From assembly GCA_022511465.1 (NCBI GenBank), contig JAFLRM010000036.1, forward strand, positions 2,951 through 35,956: a stretch of 33,006 nucleotides of DNA. Reading direction: 5' to 3'. The translations under genes were made by a program, and so were the position numbers. Positions 17,224 through 25,504 of the stretch are shown here, piece after piece. The notes beneath the pieces are model-generated. The model saw only the letters and a program-made list of their open reading frames with translations. It ran no database searches and was not told the DNA's origin. Position 1 is the stretch's first letter; each line of letters starts with the position of its first letter. The stretch comes from Acetatifactor sp. GTDB lineage: Bacteria > Bacillota > Clostridia > Lachnospirales > Lachnospiraceae.

Positions 17224-17266
17224 AAACCCTTCCACAAGGTTCATTGCACACCTCATGGAAGGGTTT
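17224..17266. terminator. Bidirectional terminator between converging genes
   Basis: AAACCCTTCCA (17224-17234) pairs perfectly with TGGAAGGGTTT (17256-17266). It stands between the plus-strand permease region and the minus-strand aldo/keto reductase, which ends at 17281. Confidence 0.7.
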
Positions 17267-17280
17267 GTTATATTTTCTTC

Positions 17281-18414
17281 TCAGCCGCCCATCTTCTTCA
17301 CAAAGTCGGACATGGCCTCCGAGATCTTAATCTGCTGGGGGCAGACCTGCTCACAGCTTCTACAGCCCACGCAGGCGTTTGGCTGCTTCTCCGCAGGGAT
17401 TGCCATAAGCGCCATAGGTGCGAGGAAGCCTCCACCGGAATAACTGTGCTCATTGTAGAGGGATATCAGAGAGGGAATATCCAGCTTCTTGGGACAATGG
17501 CTCACACAGTAATGGCAGGCCGTGCAGGGAAGCGTCTTCTTCTTTAACATCCCGTCCGCAATGGCAAGGATCTCCGCACACTCTTTGTCATTTAAGGGCT
17601 TATCCTCCTCAAAGGTCTGAATGTTCTCCTTAAGTTGCTCCATGTTAGACATGCCGGACAGCGTCACCACAACCTCCGGGATCGCCTGTAAGAACCGAAA
17701 CGCCCACGCGGGAATTTCCTCCTCCGGGCGCAGCGCTCTTAGCTTTTCGCTGTCCTCCTCCGAGAGATTTGCCAGGCTGCCGCCCCGCAAAGGCTCCATC
17801 ACCCACACGGGAAGGTAATACTTCTTTAAAAGATCTACCTTCTGTTTGGCGTCCTGGAATTCCCAGTCCAAATAATTTAACTGAATCTGGCAGAACTCCA
17901 TCTTGTCCCCATAAGCCTTCAGAAAGCGCTCCATAACCTCGCAGCTTCCGTGGGCGGAAAAGCCCAGATGCTTGATCCTGCCGTTCTCCTTCTGCTTGCA
18001 GAGATAGTCAAAGATGCCGTACTTTTCGTCTAAGTAAGCATCGATGTTCATCTCGCAGACATTATGGAAAAGGTAGAAATCAAAGTAGTCCACATCACAC
18101 TTTTTAAGCTGTTCCTCAAAAATCTCCTCCACCTTGTCCATATTGGAAAGGTCATATCCGGGGAACTTAGTTGCAAGATAAAACTTCTCTCTGGAATATT
18201 TCTTTAACGCCTTTCCCATAACAATTTCAGAGTTACCGTTGTGATAGCCCCAAGCGGTATCGTAGTAATTGATACCATGCTCCATGGCATAATCCACCAT
18301 CTCTAAAGCAGCCGCCTCGTCGATCTGTCCGTCGTCGCCGTTTATCACCGGCAGACGCATGGCCCCCACGCCCAGCGCAGACAGCTCCAGATTCTGGAAT
18401 TTCTTGTAAATCAT
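17281..18414 (-). CDS. Aldo/keto reductase with C-terminal 4Fe-4S ferredoxin domain
   Basis: A 377-residue protein; the ATG at 18414 (MIYKKFQNLELSALGVGAMRLP) follows AGGAGGTTACAGC. Residues 1-280 are an AKR barrel: YYDTAWGYHNGNSEI (near residue 50) contains the D and Y of the catalytic tetrad, ATKFPGYD contains the lysine, and KHLGFSAHGS (near 148) is a conserved strand. The tail carries two clusters of cysteines, CTACHYCVSHCPKKLDIP (near 297) and CVGCRSCEQVCPQQIKIS (near 350), typical of two 4Fe-4S centres. Such fusions are widespread in Clostridia and probably couple ferredoxin electrons to carbonyl reduction. The substrate is unknown. Confidence 0.93.
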   Translation of the reverse strand: MIYKKFQNLELSALGVGAMRLPVINGDDGQIDEAAALEMVDYAMEHGINYYDTAWGYHNGNSEIVMGKALKKYSREKFYLATKFPGYDLSNMDKVEEIFEEQLKKCDVDYFDFYLFHNVCEMNIDAYLDEKYGIFDYLCKQKENGRIKHLGFSAHGSCEVMERFLKAYGDKMEFCQIQLNYLDWEFQDAKQKVDLLKKYYLPVWVMEPLRGGSLANLSEEDSEKLRALRPEEEIPAWAFRFLQAIPEVVVTLSGMSNMEQLKENIQTFEEDKPLNDKECAEILAIADGMLKKKTLPCTACHYCVSHCPKKLDIPSLISLYNEHSYSGGGFLAPMALMAIPAEKQPNACVGCRSCEQVCPQQIKISEAMSDFVKKMGG

Positions 18415-18491
18415 GCTGTAACCTCCTGCTGTGTCCAGTGAATTGATATTGTGTAGATTATAGCACAAGTCAGAATAATATCGCAATATGA

Positions 18492-18520
18492 AATGAGGGT
18501 GTTGCGATAACACCCTCATT
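18492..18520 (-). terminator. Hairpin downstream of the XRE-family gene
   Basis: AATGAGGGTGTT (18492-18503) and AACACCCTCATT (18509-18520) form a perfect 12-bp stem with a five-base loop. It lies between the XRE gene (ends 18575) and the aldo/keto reductase start. The following T tract on the minus strand is weak (TTTCATATT), so termination is likely but not certain. Confidence 0.55.
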
Positions 18521-18574
18521 TACAAATTGAGCCTGCAAAAAACATTGGAAAGCCAACAACGCAGCAACCTACGA

Positions 18575-19357
18575 CTATCCACGGAGTCTGGCGGCAATGG
18601 CCTCAATCCTGCTCCGTATGGGCAGAAAGATCAGATAGAATGCTGCCCCATACACAAGCCCGATCGCAGCCACCGCGAGGGAAGGCGCTATCCAAGTTTG
18701 CTCCTCAATTCCCCATACGTTCATCAAAATTGTGATCAAACCAATAATTGTGGTCAATAAGCCTGTCACTGCCGACACGTTACCCACCATTCGCAAGGCA
18801 ACGGCAGACTCTTCTACCTCACAGATGGAATACTCCCTGCGCGCAAAGACAATTCCAAACGCTCGGAAGAATGGTTTCCATAATCTCGCGGCACTCATCG
18901 TCACCACTGCTACGATAAACATGACCAAAAAGGTGGGCGAGTCTATGATCATGTAGAGGAACGATGTATTAAACCCAACACTCATCACAAACATCATACA
19001 AATTGCCAGCACCACTGCCAAAAGGGACAACACAAGTGTCACAATAGCATTAAACATTTTGTACTTATTATCTTTTTTTGTTTCCTCTTTCTCCTGAATC
19101 AAATGCATAATATTTTCCTCCGCTTTCTGAGAATAGTCGTCGTGGGAAAGCATCTCCCCCGACAACAATTCATTGACACTGATCTCAAGCACCTGACACA
19201 GAGGCATCAGCGTGGCCATCTCCGGCATACCGTTTCCGTTCTCCCACTTGGAAACAGCTTTGTCACTGACGCCAACGACTTCAGCCAACTGCCTCTGTGT
19301 CATACCTTTTTCTTTTCGGATATCCGCAATAAATTTTCCAATCTTAACCTGATCCAT
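18575..19357 (-). CDS. XRE-family transcriptional regulator with membrane domain
   Basis: A 260-residue protein. Residues 5-60 are a Cro/C1 helix-turn-helix (IADIRKEKGMTQRQLAEVVG, then VSDKAVSKWENGNGMPEM). A linker with coiled-coil character (residues 75-100) is followed by four or five hydrophobic segments between residues 102 and 252. The architecture is of membrane-tethered XRE regulators common in Clostridia and Bacilli, possibly responding to envelope stress or antimicrobial peptides. GAAAGGAG precedes the start. The target promoter is unknown; neither neighbour suggests one. Confidence 0.85.
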   Translation of the reverse strand: MDQVKIGKFIADIRKEKGMTQRQLAEVVGVSDKAVSKWENGNGMPEMATLMPLCQVLEISVNELLSGEMLSHDDYSQKAEENIMHLIQEKEETKKDNKYKMFNAIVTLVLSLLAVVLAICMMFVMSVGFNTSFLYMIIDSPTFLVMFIVAVVTMSAARLWKPFFRAFGIVFARREYSICEVEESAVALRMVGNVSAVTGLLTTIIGLITILMNVWGIEEQTWIAPSLAVAAIGLVYGAAFYLIFLPIRSRIEAIAARLRG

Positions 19358-19498
19358 ATTTACTCCTTTCTTCTCACTTTGCTGCAGCTATCGTTACTAT
19401 AAGCAGATCTCTATAAAAAGAGAACTTCCTTTCCGTGGAATTTACTCCACGAAGTGTGGAGTCCTTGATTTTACTGATTCTCTCCACTTTTGTTTTTG

Positions 19499-19528
19499 TA
19501 AAAAAGGAAGCCGCTTTGTGCGACTCCC
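19499..19528 (-). terminator. Terminator of the AI-2E-family permease gene
   Basis: On the minus strand GGGAGTCGC pairs with GCGGCTTCC (plus 19520-19528 with 19506-19514; G-U pairs included), followed by a run of Ts (19499-19505). Confidence 0.75.
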
Positions 19529-19585
19529 CCTATTTTTATTTCTATTTTCACTCTATTTTATTTCTACTTTTGTTCTATTTTATTT

Positions 19586-20764
19586 CTACTCTGCTTCTCC
19601 TTTTATTTCACTCGATTCCTGCTCTGACTCCTCATTATCCTGTATCTCTTTAGGCGCCTTCTTTTTCATCAGGATATCTTTGCACACATACTCTACGATA
19701 GCCGCAAAGGGGATTGCCAAAAGGATCCCGGCCACACCGAACATTCTGCCTCCCACAATGATGGTGATCAGGATCCACAGGGAGGAGACTCCCAGCGTGT
19801 CGCCAAACAGCTTGGGCTTGATCACATAGCCGTCAACGGTCTGCAGGATCACGGTAAAGATCAAAAACCACAGCATGTACCACGGATTGACCAGCACCAG
19901 AATAACAGATCCAACTATTCCTCCAAAAATCGGTCCAAAAGTCGGTGCCAGGTTGGCGACACCTACTACCAACGAGATCAACCCTGCATAGGGCATTTGC
20001 ATGATCGTCATAAAGACAAAGTTCGCCAGCGCTACGATCAGCCCCTCCAACAGATCGCATTCTATGTAGCGCAGAAGAATATGATCGCTTCGCTTACAGA
20101 AACTTAAAAATCTCTCATACCGGTCGGGGGTAAGGAATTTGCCCAAAATCTTTTTGCAGGAATCTAACAGCTTCTCCTTGTCCAACTGAAAATAAATAGC
20201 CAGTATAAAGGCGATCACCACGTCAAAAAAACCTGTTCCCACACTGTAGGAGGTGTTGATGATCTTGCCCAGATTGGACTGAATGGTTGTCGTCAGGCGA
20301 GCCAGAAGGCTGTCCCCCAAATCGGTCAAGATTGACAGATCCAGCTTGCTGCTCTCCATCCGCGCCACTAAATTATCGATGTTTTCCTGAAGCTGATCGG
20401 CGTATGTCCCAATGTTTCCCACCAAACCGGCGATGCTCTGTACCAACTGAGGGCCTAATGCCAACACAAAAAGTCCGATCACCAAGAGAACCGTCACGAT
20501 CATTGTGGCAATGGAAAGATTTCTTGCCAGTCGTCTCATCTTAAGTCCCTTGTATACTGTGCGCTCATAGAATCGGGCTATCGGGTCAGTCAGATAGGCA
20601 AAGATCAGTCCCGTAAGTACAGGTTTCATAATATGAACCAACGTATTCAACCAACCGCCCACCACATTCAAATGCGTCAGAAATACAAATAAAAGCACTG
20701 CCGCACAACTGGCAATTGTGTAGGGCACCCAACTTTTATGGAACCAATCCTTGTTAAACTTCAT
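19586..20764 (-). CDS. AI-2E family transporter (TqsA-like permease)
   Basis: A 392-residue membrane protein; I chose the ATG at 20764 (MKFNKDWFHKSWVPY), which follows GGAGGACAAGT, over the in-frame start at 20788. Three N-terminal hydrophobic helices are followed by a long amphipathic region (about residues 95-160). The C-terminal helix group then contains the family block NLAPTFGPIFGGIVG (near residue 272) and SSLWILITIIVGGRMFGVAG near 330. Members export autoinducer-2 or act as ion antiporters, so the substrate is open. The C-terminus is highly charged (KEIQDNEESEQESSEIKGEAE region). It is a single-gene unit with its own terminator. Confidence 0.88.
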   Translation of the reverse strand: MKFNKDWFHKSWVPYTIASCAAVLLFVFLTHLNVVGGWLNTLVHIMKPVLTGLIFAYLTDPIARFYERTVYKGLKMRRLARNLSIATMIVTVLLVIGLFVLALGPQLVQSIAGLVGNIGTYADQLQENIDNLVARMESSKLDLSILTDLGDSLLARLTTTIQSNLGKIINTSYSVGTGFFDVVIAFILAIYFQLDKEKLLDSCKKILGKFLTPDRYERFLSFCKRSDHILLRYIECDLLEGLIVALANFVFMTIMQMPYAGLISLVVGVANLAPTFGPIFGGIVGSVILVLVNPWYMLWFLIFTVILQTVDGYVIKPKLFGDTLGVSSLWILITIIVGGRMFGVAGILLAIPFAAIVEYVCKDILMKKKAPKEIQDNEESEQESSEIKGEAE

Positions 20765-21026
20765 ACTTGTCCTCCGCGCTGTAATCACTTTTAACTACAA
20801 TCTCTTCCAGATAAACAAACAGGAACTCTTTTGTTCTTGGATATATAACGATTTTATCATACCATTTTCCAATGTGTATTTCAACACATCACTTTTCGCA
20901 TTGGACATATGCCAGCCAGATCCTCGCTGCATTATAAAAGAAGCGACGGTGATTACCAGACAGTGCCTATCGAGGCTGATCGATAACTTTCTGATTCGAC
21001 ATAACGCTGGATTTAAGGTTTGAATT

Positions 21027-21719
21027 TTATATGATTCCGGCCTCCTCATAAATGGAAAGAATTGCGTGCCCTATTTCTTCAAAAGATGCCGATATCGGAA
21101 CAATCCTTTGTATATGAGGGTCACTGGTATGAATTTCAAATCCGTTTGAACATTTGTACCAATAGGTGAGAAGCATTTCATTTTCCAATGTAAAAAATTC
21201 CACCTCTATCATCCAGCGACCGGACGCAAATGCCCGAAAGCCTTTGCCCTTTGTGACAATTTTATAATAAGGGATAGCTTGCTCTTTTTCTTTTGTGCTG
21301 ACAATGGGGTGGTTTTTATACTCTTCCCAAACCTTTAAAAATTCCCGTCCTATTTGGTCTTCCGTATAAGGATGGGGCAATTTGGTAAAAAAGCTTAATT
21401 TCGCACCAAATCCATTCTCGTCCGTAAATACAGGTGCGAACAGCAACTCATTTTTTCTGTCAATATAAACACTTATAGAAATGTCGGCATGCTGTACATC
21501 TTTGAAAAAGAGTCGATATGATCCAGATGAAAAATCAATAAATTTATTGTCATCGTCATGCACGCCCTTTGCCCTTAAATTTTCCGGAAGAAGAAATTTT
21601 ATGGGCATAGTCGCATTTTTTCTGGGAGCTAACTGTCCTGACGCAAAATACCAGTTATAATACTTTCCAACTTGAAATTTGCCCTGTCTCGGGCAAGCTT
21701 TACATTTACATAATGCCAA
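21027..21719 (-). CDS. Unrecognised protein, about 230 residues
   Basis: I do not recognise the family. The protein begins with a small cysteine cluster (CKCKACPRQGKF) that may bind metal. It continues with a mixed alpha/beta soluble sequence (GSYRLFFKDVQHADISISVY, RWMIEVEFFTLENEM) and has no membrane segment. The frame stays open to 21956, but that part crosses the tRNA-Leu fragment and lies upstream of the promoter, so it is not coding. The start is unclear: GGAAAGGAAG (21731-21740) lies one base before a GTG, seven before an ATT (21725) and thirteen before a TTG (21719). I list the TTG as the first conventional option. A TATAAT box lies at 21781-21786. Confidence 0.55.
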   Translation of the reverse strand: MALCKCKACPRQGKFQVGKYYNWYFASGQLAPRKNATMPIKFLLPENLRAKGVHDDDNKFIDFSSGSYRLFFKDVQHADISISVYIDRKNELLFAPVFTDENGFGAKLSFFTKLPHPYTEDQIGREFLKVWEEYKNHPIVSTKEKEQAIPYYKIVTKGKGFRAFASGRWMIEVEFFTLENEMLLTYWYKCSNGFEIHTSDPHIQRIVPISASFEEIGHAILSIYEEAGII

Positions 21720-21780
21720 TTTAATTACCACTTCCTTTCCGGACTTGCTGCCTGACCAATTCCATATCCCGAATAAGATT

Positions 21781-21809
21781 ATTATACTATAATGATCCAA
21801 AATGGAAAA
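21781..21809 (-). promoter_or_regulatory. Promoter of the 21027-21719 gene
   Basis: On the minus strand TATAAT (plus 21781-21786) lies about 40 bases upstream of the ribosome site. The -35 box 17 bases away is weak (TTTTCC at 21804-21809). Confidence 0.5.
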
Positions 21810-21855
21810 GGAAATAAAATGCGATAAACACGGCATTCCTGCCACATTTATCGCA
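21805..21855 (-). terminator. Terminator probably belonging originally to the tRNA-Leu gene
   Basis: TGCGATAAA (21820-21828) and TTTATCGCA (21847-21855) pair perfectly. The minus strand continues TTTTATTTCCTTTT. It lies 11 bases beyond the tRNA 3'-end copy at 21867, where the terminator of an uninterrupted minus-strand tRNA-Leu gene would be expected. Confidence 0.55.
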
Positions 21856-21866
21856 TTCCTTAAAAC

Positions 21867-21886
21867 TGCCGGCAGCGGGACTTGAA
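21867..21886. repeat. Left attachment site: 20-bp copy of the tRNA-Leu 3' end
   Basis: TGCCGGCAGCGGGACTTGAA here is identical to 32953-32972, the 3' end (T-arm part and acceptor) of the tRNA-Leu gene at the right edge. After the 20 bases the sequences diverge. Confidence 0.9.
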
Positions 21887-21950
21887 TAGAGCCCCAACGC
21901 TGGAAAACCCCATAGAAAGGGGATTGCCGGGGGGCTGACTTGGGGTGTGT
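21887..21950. other. GC-rich foldable stretch just inside the left attachment site
   Basis: In otherwise AT-rich DNA this stretch holds nested complementary runs: AGCCCC (21889-21894) with GGGGCT (about 21932-21937), and inside them AACCCC with GGGGATT around ATAGAAA (about 21905-21923). It may be an integrase or excisionase binding region, or a structured transcript end. It does not look coding. Confidence 0.4.
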
Positions 21951-21981
21951 AAACAAAGTGTAAAATTTCTCACTATTATAT

Positions 21982-22018
21982 ATTAGCCACTTTTATTGTT
22001 TTTTCATTTTTGGCTAAT
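21982..22018. terminator. Inverted repeat downstream of the DUF4143-type gene
   Basis: ATTAGCCA (21982-21989) and TGGCTAAT (22011-22018) flank a T-rich 21-base loop, directly after the minus-strand gene ending at 22023. It may terminate that transcript. Confidence 0.35.
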
Positions 22019-22022
22019 AGAT

Positions 22023-22865
22023 TTATTTTCCCAGAAGCCAATCTGCAATATCAACAATCCTTATTCCCTCATATTGATACTCATCATGATTGGTCCGCGC
22101 AATTATCAGCTTGGGATATGCATCTTTAATTTGTAATAACACAGAGACCTCCCTTTCAAAAGTTTTTTCATCACTAATATTGTCAGATACTTGAATGTAT
22201 ATCTTCTCATTACGCTTAATAGCCACAAAATCAATTTCCTTCTTATACAGTACCCCGGCGTAAACTTCATAGCCTCTTCGCAATAGCTCAATAGCAACCA
22301 TGTTTTCCAGAATTCTTCCATAATCCATATTTTTTGTTCCTAATTTTGCATATCGGAAAGTATGGTCACTTAAATAATACTTATCATTACTGGTCAGATA
22401 TTTCTTGCCTTTAATATCGTATCGTCTAACTTTATAGAAAGCAAATGCATTGCAAAGATACTGCATATATGCACCCACTGTCGTATGATGGATTTTTTCG
22501 TTCAGATTTCTCAATGTGCTGGTAATATTCCGCGCTGAGCACAGATTTGAAACATTGTCCATAAGGAAATCTATTATCCTATCCATAAGCTGCACATTTC
22601 TTATTCGATATTTTTGGCGAATATCCCTAACTATCAATGTATCAAATACTTCTGCAATATAATCATACTTAGATTCCCGATCTTTATAAAGGTAGGAACC
22701 CGCCATGCCGCCTTCCAGCATATATCTATCTAATGCTTCATATCGGTCTTTTAGGTTATAATATTCCAAATATTCACTAAATGAAAAAGGATATATCTTT
22801 AGTTCAAAGGTTCTTCCTGTAAATAAAGTTGCCAAAACGCTCTTTTTAGAGCCTGATCTGAACAA
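22023..22865 (-). pseudogene. N-terminally truncated AAA-type ATPase, DUF4143 family
   Basis: The 280-residue frame resembles the C-terminal two thirds of the large family of prokaryotic AAA ATPases with a DUF4143 nuclease-like domain. GRTFELKIYPFSFSEYLEYY (residues 17-36) is the conserved segment following the sensor region. MAGSYLYKDRESKYDYI (near 54), DTLIVRDIRQKYRIRNV (near 71) and the DUF4143 tail with EIDFVAIKRNEKIYIQVS (near 212-229) follow. The Walker A and B parts, normally about 120 residues upstream, are missing. Before the TTG at 22865 the frame is closed by a TAA. It should therefore lack ATPase activity. The break point lies beside duplicated sequence (22834-22852 and 22879-22895). 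Confidence 0.7.
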
Positions 22866-22891
22866 AAAAAATTATAGCAACGCTTTTTTTA

Positions 22892-22910
22892 GAGCGTTTA
22901 CTGAACGCTC
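22892..22910. promoter_or_regulatory. Hairpin upstream of the replication-type gene
   Basis: GAGCGTT (22892-22898) and AACGCTC (22904-22910) pair perfectly around TACTG. It lies 23 bases before the predicted start and could be an operator or an RNA leader hairpin. Confidence 0.4.
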
Positions 22911-22933
22911 GTAAATGAAAGGAGGAATCATTT

Positions 22934-23746
22934 ATTACAAAAACAGAATATTTTACCAGATTTCCAAATGACTACATTCAGGGAAATATCAAAACCAAAT
23001 TCGGAGTAAGCAGAAAGTTTTATACAACTTATATCCTTATTGATAAGTACAGGTCTTATGAAGATTACAGTTGGATTACAGTCCGTAAGATACTTGAATT
23101 TTATGGATATAAAACGACGAGTAGAAAACCAAAGGCATTTAGAGAAATATTAGATGTACTGGAATACATGATCAATAACAAGATGATCGAAGTTAAACAA
23201 GACCTAGACTCACTTTCCTATGATACCGGCATAGAAATCAAAATAATATCAGAAAATTTTGATTTTCCTAATAAGTTTACAAAACTAACAGCTTCTCAGT
23301 TTGATGTAATTATGATGGCTGACAGCTCATTAAACAAAGAAAACATACTTATGGCGTTTCTTTACATTAACTCATACATAGGGTGTCGTAATAGAAATAA
23401 TGATAATCAAAATACACAAGATGAGTATGCTAAAGACAATCCGGAAGCCTTTTGGAGAAGTATAGAGAGTATGGCAAAAGAATTATCCATGTCAAAGGAC
23501 ACCATTAATCAGTGCATTGATTACTTGACAACTTCATCAGATAACCGTCCTGCTTTATTAATAAAAAGAGAAGTAGGTAGTGTGCAACCCGATAAGACCA
23601 AACCACCAAAAAATGTACCAAATATTTATGTTTTGAATAAGGAGGGATATAAACAAGAGATTGAATGGGCATTAAGCAAAATGAAAGAGATTTACGAAGT
23701 GGATGAGTTTTATCCACCTAAAAGCGGAAATTACCGTTTTGAGTAA
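22934..23746 (+). CDS. Winged-helix phage/plasmid replication-type protein, AUU start proposed
   Basis: From 22934 an open frame of 270 codons reads TKTEYFTRFPNDYIQGNIK at its start and continues without a break into the part that begins at the first ATG (23168). The upstream 78 codons are clearly coding in style (ISTKFGV-like and RKILEFYGYKTTSRK segments) but contain no ATG, GTG or TTG. An in-frame TGA closes the frame at 22916. GGAGG at 22921-22925 is eight bases before ATT (22934), so either AUU initiates or an ATG has mutated. Near residue 175-195, FWRSIESMAKELSMSKDTIN has helix-turn-helix character, followed by a wing-like region (LLIKREVGSVQPDKTKP). This suits replication initiator or DnaD-like phage proteins. 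If only the ATG at 23168 is used, the protein has 192 residues. Confidence 0.6.
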   Translation: MTKTEYFTRFPNDYIQGNIKTKFGVSRKFYTTYILIDKYRSYEDYSWITVRKILEFYGYKTTSRKPKAFREILDVLEYMINNKMIEVKQDLDSLSYDTGIEIKIISENFDFPNKFTKLTASQFDVIMMADSSLNKENILMAFLYINSYIGCRNRNNDNQNTQDEYAKDNPEAFWRSIESMAKELSMSKDTINQCIDYLTTSSDNRPALLIKREVGSVQPDKTKPPKNVPNIYVLNKEGYKQEIEWALSKMKEIYEVDEFYPPKSGNYRFE

Positions 23747-23943
23747 GTTCTAAATGTAGAAGTAATACCTATAACCACCAACCATCATTCTATCACACCA
23801 ATCAAAAAGGAGTAGGAAATGATTTCCTAGAATATCTTACCTCTATTGATCGTGCAAAGACAACTGTAGATAGTTATAGAGCTGACTTAAATGTATTCTG
23901 GGTATGGTGCTTAGAGTTTAATGGTAATAAATTCTTTATAGAT

Positions 23944-24771
23944 TTGACTAAACGTGAAATAGCTAAATTTCAAAATTATTGCCTGAATACCTGGGGGTGG
24001 AGTCCTGCAAGAATGAGGCGTGTAAAGTCTACACTCTCTTCACTTTCAAACTATGTGGAATCCATGCTTGATGATGAATACGAAGGATATAGGCCAATAA
24101 TCCGTAAGATCGAGAATTCAGCCGCTTGCGCTGTAAGAGAAAAGACTGTGCTTGAAGATGAGCAATTACAATGTCTTTTGGACAAACTTGTAGAGAAAAA
24201 GCAATATGATAAGGCATGTATGCTTGCCCTTGCGATGAATAATGGAAGGCGTAAAGCTGAATTGCCAAGAATGAAGGTGTCTTATTTTACAGAAGATAAT
24301 GTAATTTACGGATCACTGTACCGTAGTCCTGAGACAGTAACTACAAAGGGGCGTGGTTCCAGAGGAAAACAACTAACCATCTATACATTGAAAAATGGAT
24401 TTCAGAAGTATCTTGATTTATGGTTAAAATATAGAGAAGAAAATGGAATTACATCTGAATGGTTAATCCCAAAGAAAGAAAATGGTGTCTATTTAGATGA
24501 GCGGCTTCCAATTACAACAATGGATAGTTGGGCTGAAAATTTTAGTAAAATATTAGGAATACCGTTTTACTGGCATAGCCTAAGACATTACTTCACTACT
24601 GCCTGCTCTCGTAGTGGCCTACCGGATGATGTAATACAGATGCTTGTTGGTTGGAATAGCCTTGACATGGTAAGTGTTTATAAGGATATTTCTGCTGATG
24701 AACAGTTTGAGAAGTATTTTGGAGAAGAAGGTATTAAATCTGTAGAAAAGAAATCATTAACAGATATATAG
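23944..24771 (+). CDS. Tyrosine recombinase/integrase (5' end disturbed)
   Basis: Catalyses strand exchange between phage and chromosomal attachment sites. Counted from the TTG at 23944, active-site residues are R102 or R103 (NNGRRKAEL), K135 (TTKGRGS), H211 and R214 (HSLRHYFTT), W237 (VGWNS) and the nucleophile Y246 (MVSVYKDI). The frame is open upstream to 23743 and reads NDFLEYLTSIDRAKTTVDSY then RADLNVFWVWCLEFNGNKF. This is the core-binding (SAM-like) domain, so the true protein starts earlier, yet no conventional start codon exists there. The only well-placed ATG (23819, behind AAAGGAG) is in another frame and stops after three codons. The gene may be damaged, or may start unusually. It lies just after the replication-type gene. 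Confidence 0.8.
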   Translation: MTKREIAKFQNYCLNTWGWSPARMRRVKSTLSSLSNYVESMLDDEYEGYRPIIRKIENSAACAVREKTVLEDEQLQCLLDKLVEKKQYDKACMLALAMNNGRRKAELPRMKVSYFTEDNVIYGSLYRSPETVTTKGRGSRGKQLTIYTLKNGFQKYLDLWLKYREENGITSEWLIPKKENGVYLDERLPITTMDSWAENFSKILGIPFYWHSLRHYFTTACSRSGLPDDVIQMLVGWNSLDMVSVYKDISADEQFEKYFGEEGIKSVEKKSLTDI

Positions 24772-24799
24772 GTATTTAGAACTCCAATTTTATAGGAAT

Positions 24800-24826
24800 A
24801 AAAAAAAGACTCCATTATTTGGAGCC
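24800..24826 (-). terminator. Terminator overlapping the end of the small coiled-coil gene
   Basis: On the minus strand GGCTCCA pairs with TGGAGTC (plus 24820-24826 with 24808-24814, one G-U), followed by a run of Ts (24800-24807). The stop codon lies inside the hairpin loop. Confidence 0.8.
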
Positions 24827-25087
24827 TTTAATGATATCTATCGTTGATTCTATTATTTTAAATATTTTTTTCTCTTGCTTTTTAGATTCTATACCTAAAT
24901 CTTCTAAATTCTTTTTGTATTGTTCTTGATTTTCTTTGTATGTACTTAACTTGTCCGCTACAAGTTTATTATATTCATTGATAGAATCATATTTGCGTTT
25001 GATATAATATTTAAACAAAACCAAAAATGTTATAGATATTACAATGATTGCAATCAACGTGTTTACACTTATATTTATATTGTACAT
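24815..25087 (-). CDS. Small single-helix membrane protein with coiled coil
   Basis: A 90-residue protein starting MYNINISVNTLIAIIVIS at 25087, preceded by GAAAGGAGAGAAATTTTA. An upstream in-frame start at 25174 has no ribosome site. Residues 8-26 form one membrane helix. The rest is charged and heptad-like (ESKKQEKKIFKIIESTIDII), likely cytoplasmic coiled coil. It could be a holin/spanin-like, superinfection-exclusion or inhibitor protein; nothing identifies which. It is on the opposite strand from the integrase and phage genes, like the other cargo genes. Confidence 0.6.
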   Translation of the reverse strand: MYNINISVNTLIAIIVISITFLVLFKYYIKRKYDSINEYNKLVADKLSTYKENQEQYKKNLEDLGIESKKQEKKIFKIIESTIDIIKGSK

Positions 25088-25174
25088 TAAAATTTCTCTC
25101 CTTTCATTATTCAAATTCTTTTGAAAGTGAGAAATAAAAAAGAGAGTAATTTTCACCAACAAAAGAATTAACAA

Positions 25175-25500
25175 AAACTAACAAATAAAGTCATTAAACT
25201 AGATTCTCTAATTTGTTCAAATGATCTAAATGCTATATTTAATCATTTGGCGGTAGACTAAAATTTGAGTTTTGAAAATTCTTGTTAATGAAAAATTATC
25301 TCACTCCAAGAAATAAATACTAAATATTTATAAGTATTATATCAAAAACGTAACCAAATTTTATATTTAGTAAGTAGAGTTTATTTCTAATAAACGTTTA
25401 ATAATTATGAAACTAATAACTACCCTCCTTTTATTATATAATTATATAGTTATATATAAAAATGTCAAGACATTTTTTCAATCAATTAATCATCAATTTA
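25175..25500. other. AT-rich intergenic region
   Basis: No open frame with a ribosome site is visible on either strand. The stretch around 25430-25460 is a near-palindromic run of ATTATATAATTATATA type that may hold promoters for the flanking divergent genes. Confidence 0.4.
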
Positions 25501-25504
25501 TATA

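Noticed and set aside
21720..21956. N-terminal extension of the 21027-21719 protein
   Set aside because: The extension translates the tRNA-Leu fragment and the promoter region; the TATAAT box and ribosome site lie downstream of its ATG.
23744..23830. Programmed frameshift from the replication-type gene into the integrase
   Set aside because: The frames do overlap at the stop codon, but no slippery heptamer is present (CGT TTT GAG TAA, with TGA closing the -1 frame just before), so simple gene damage or an unusual start is more likely.
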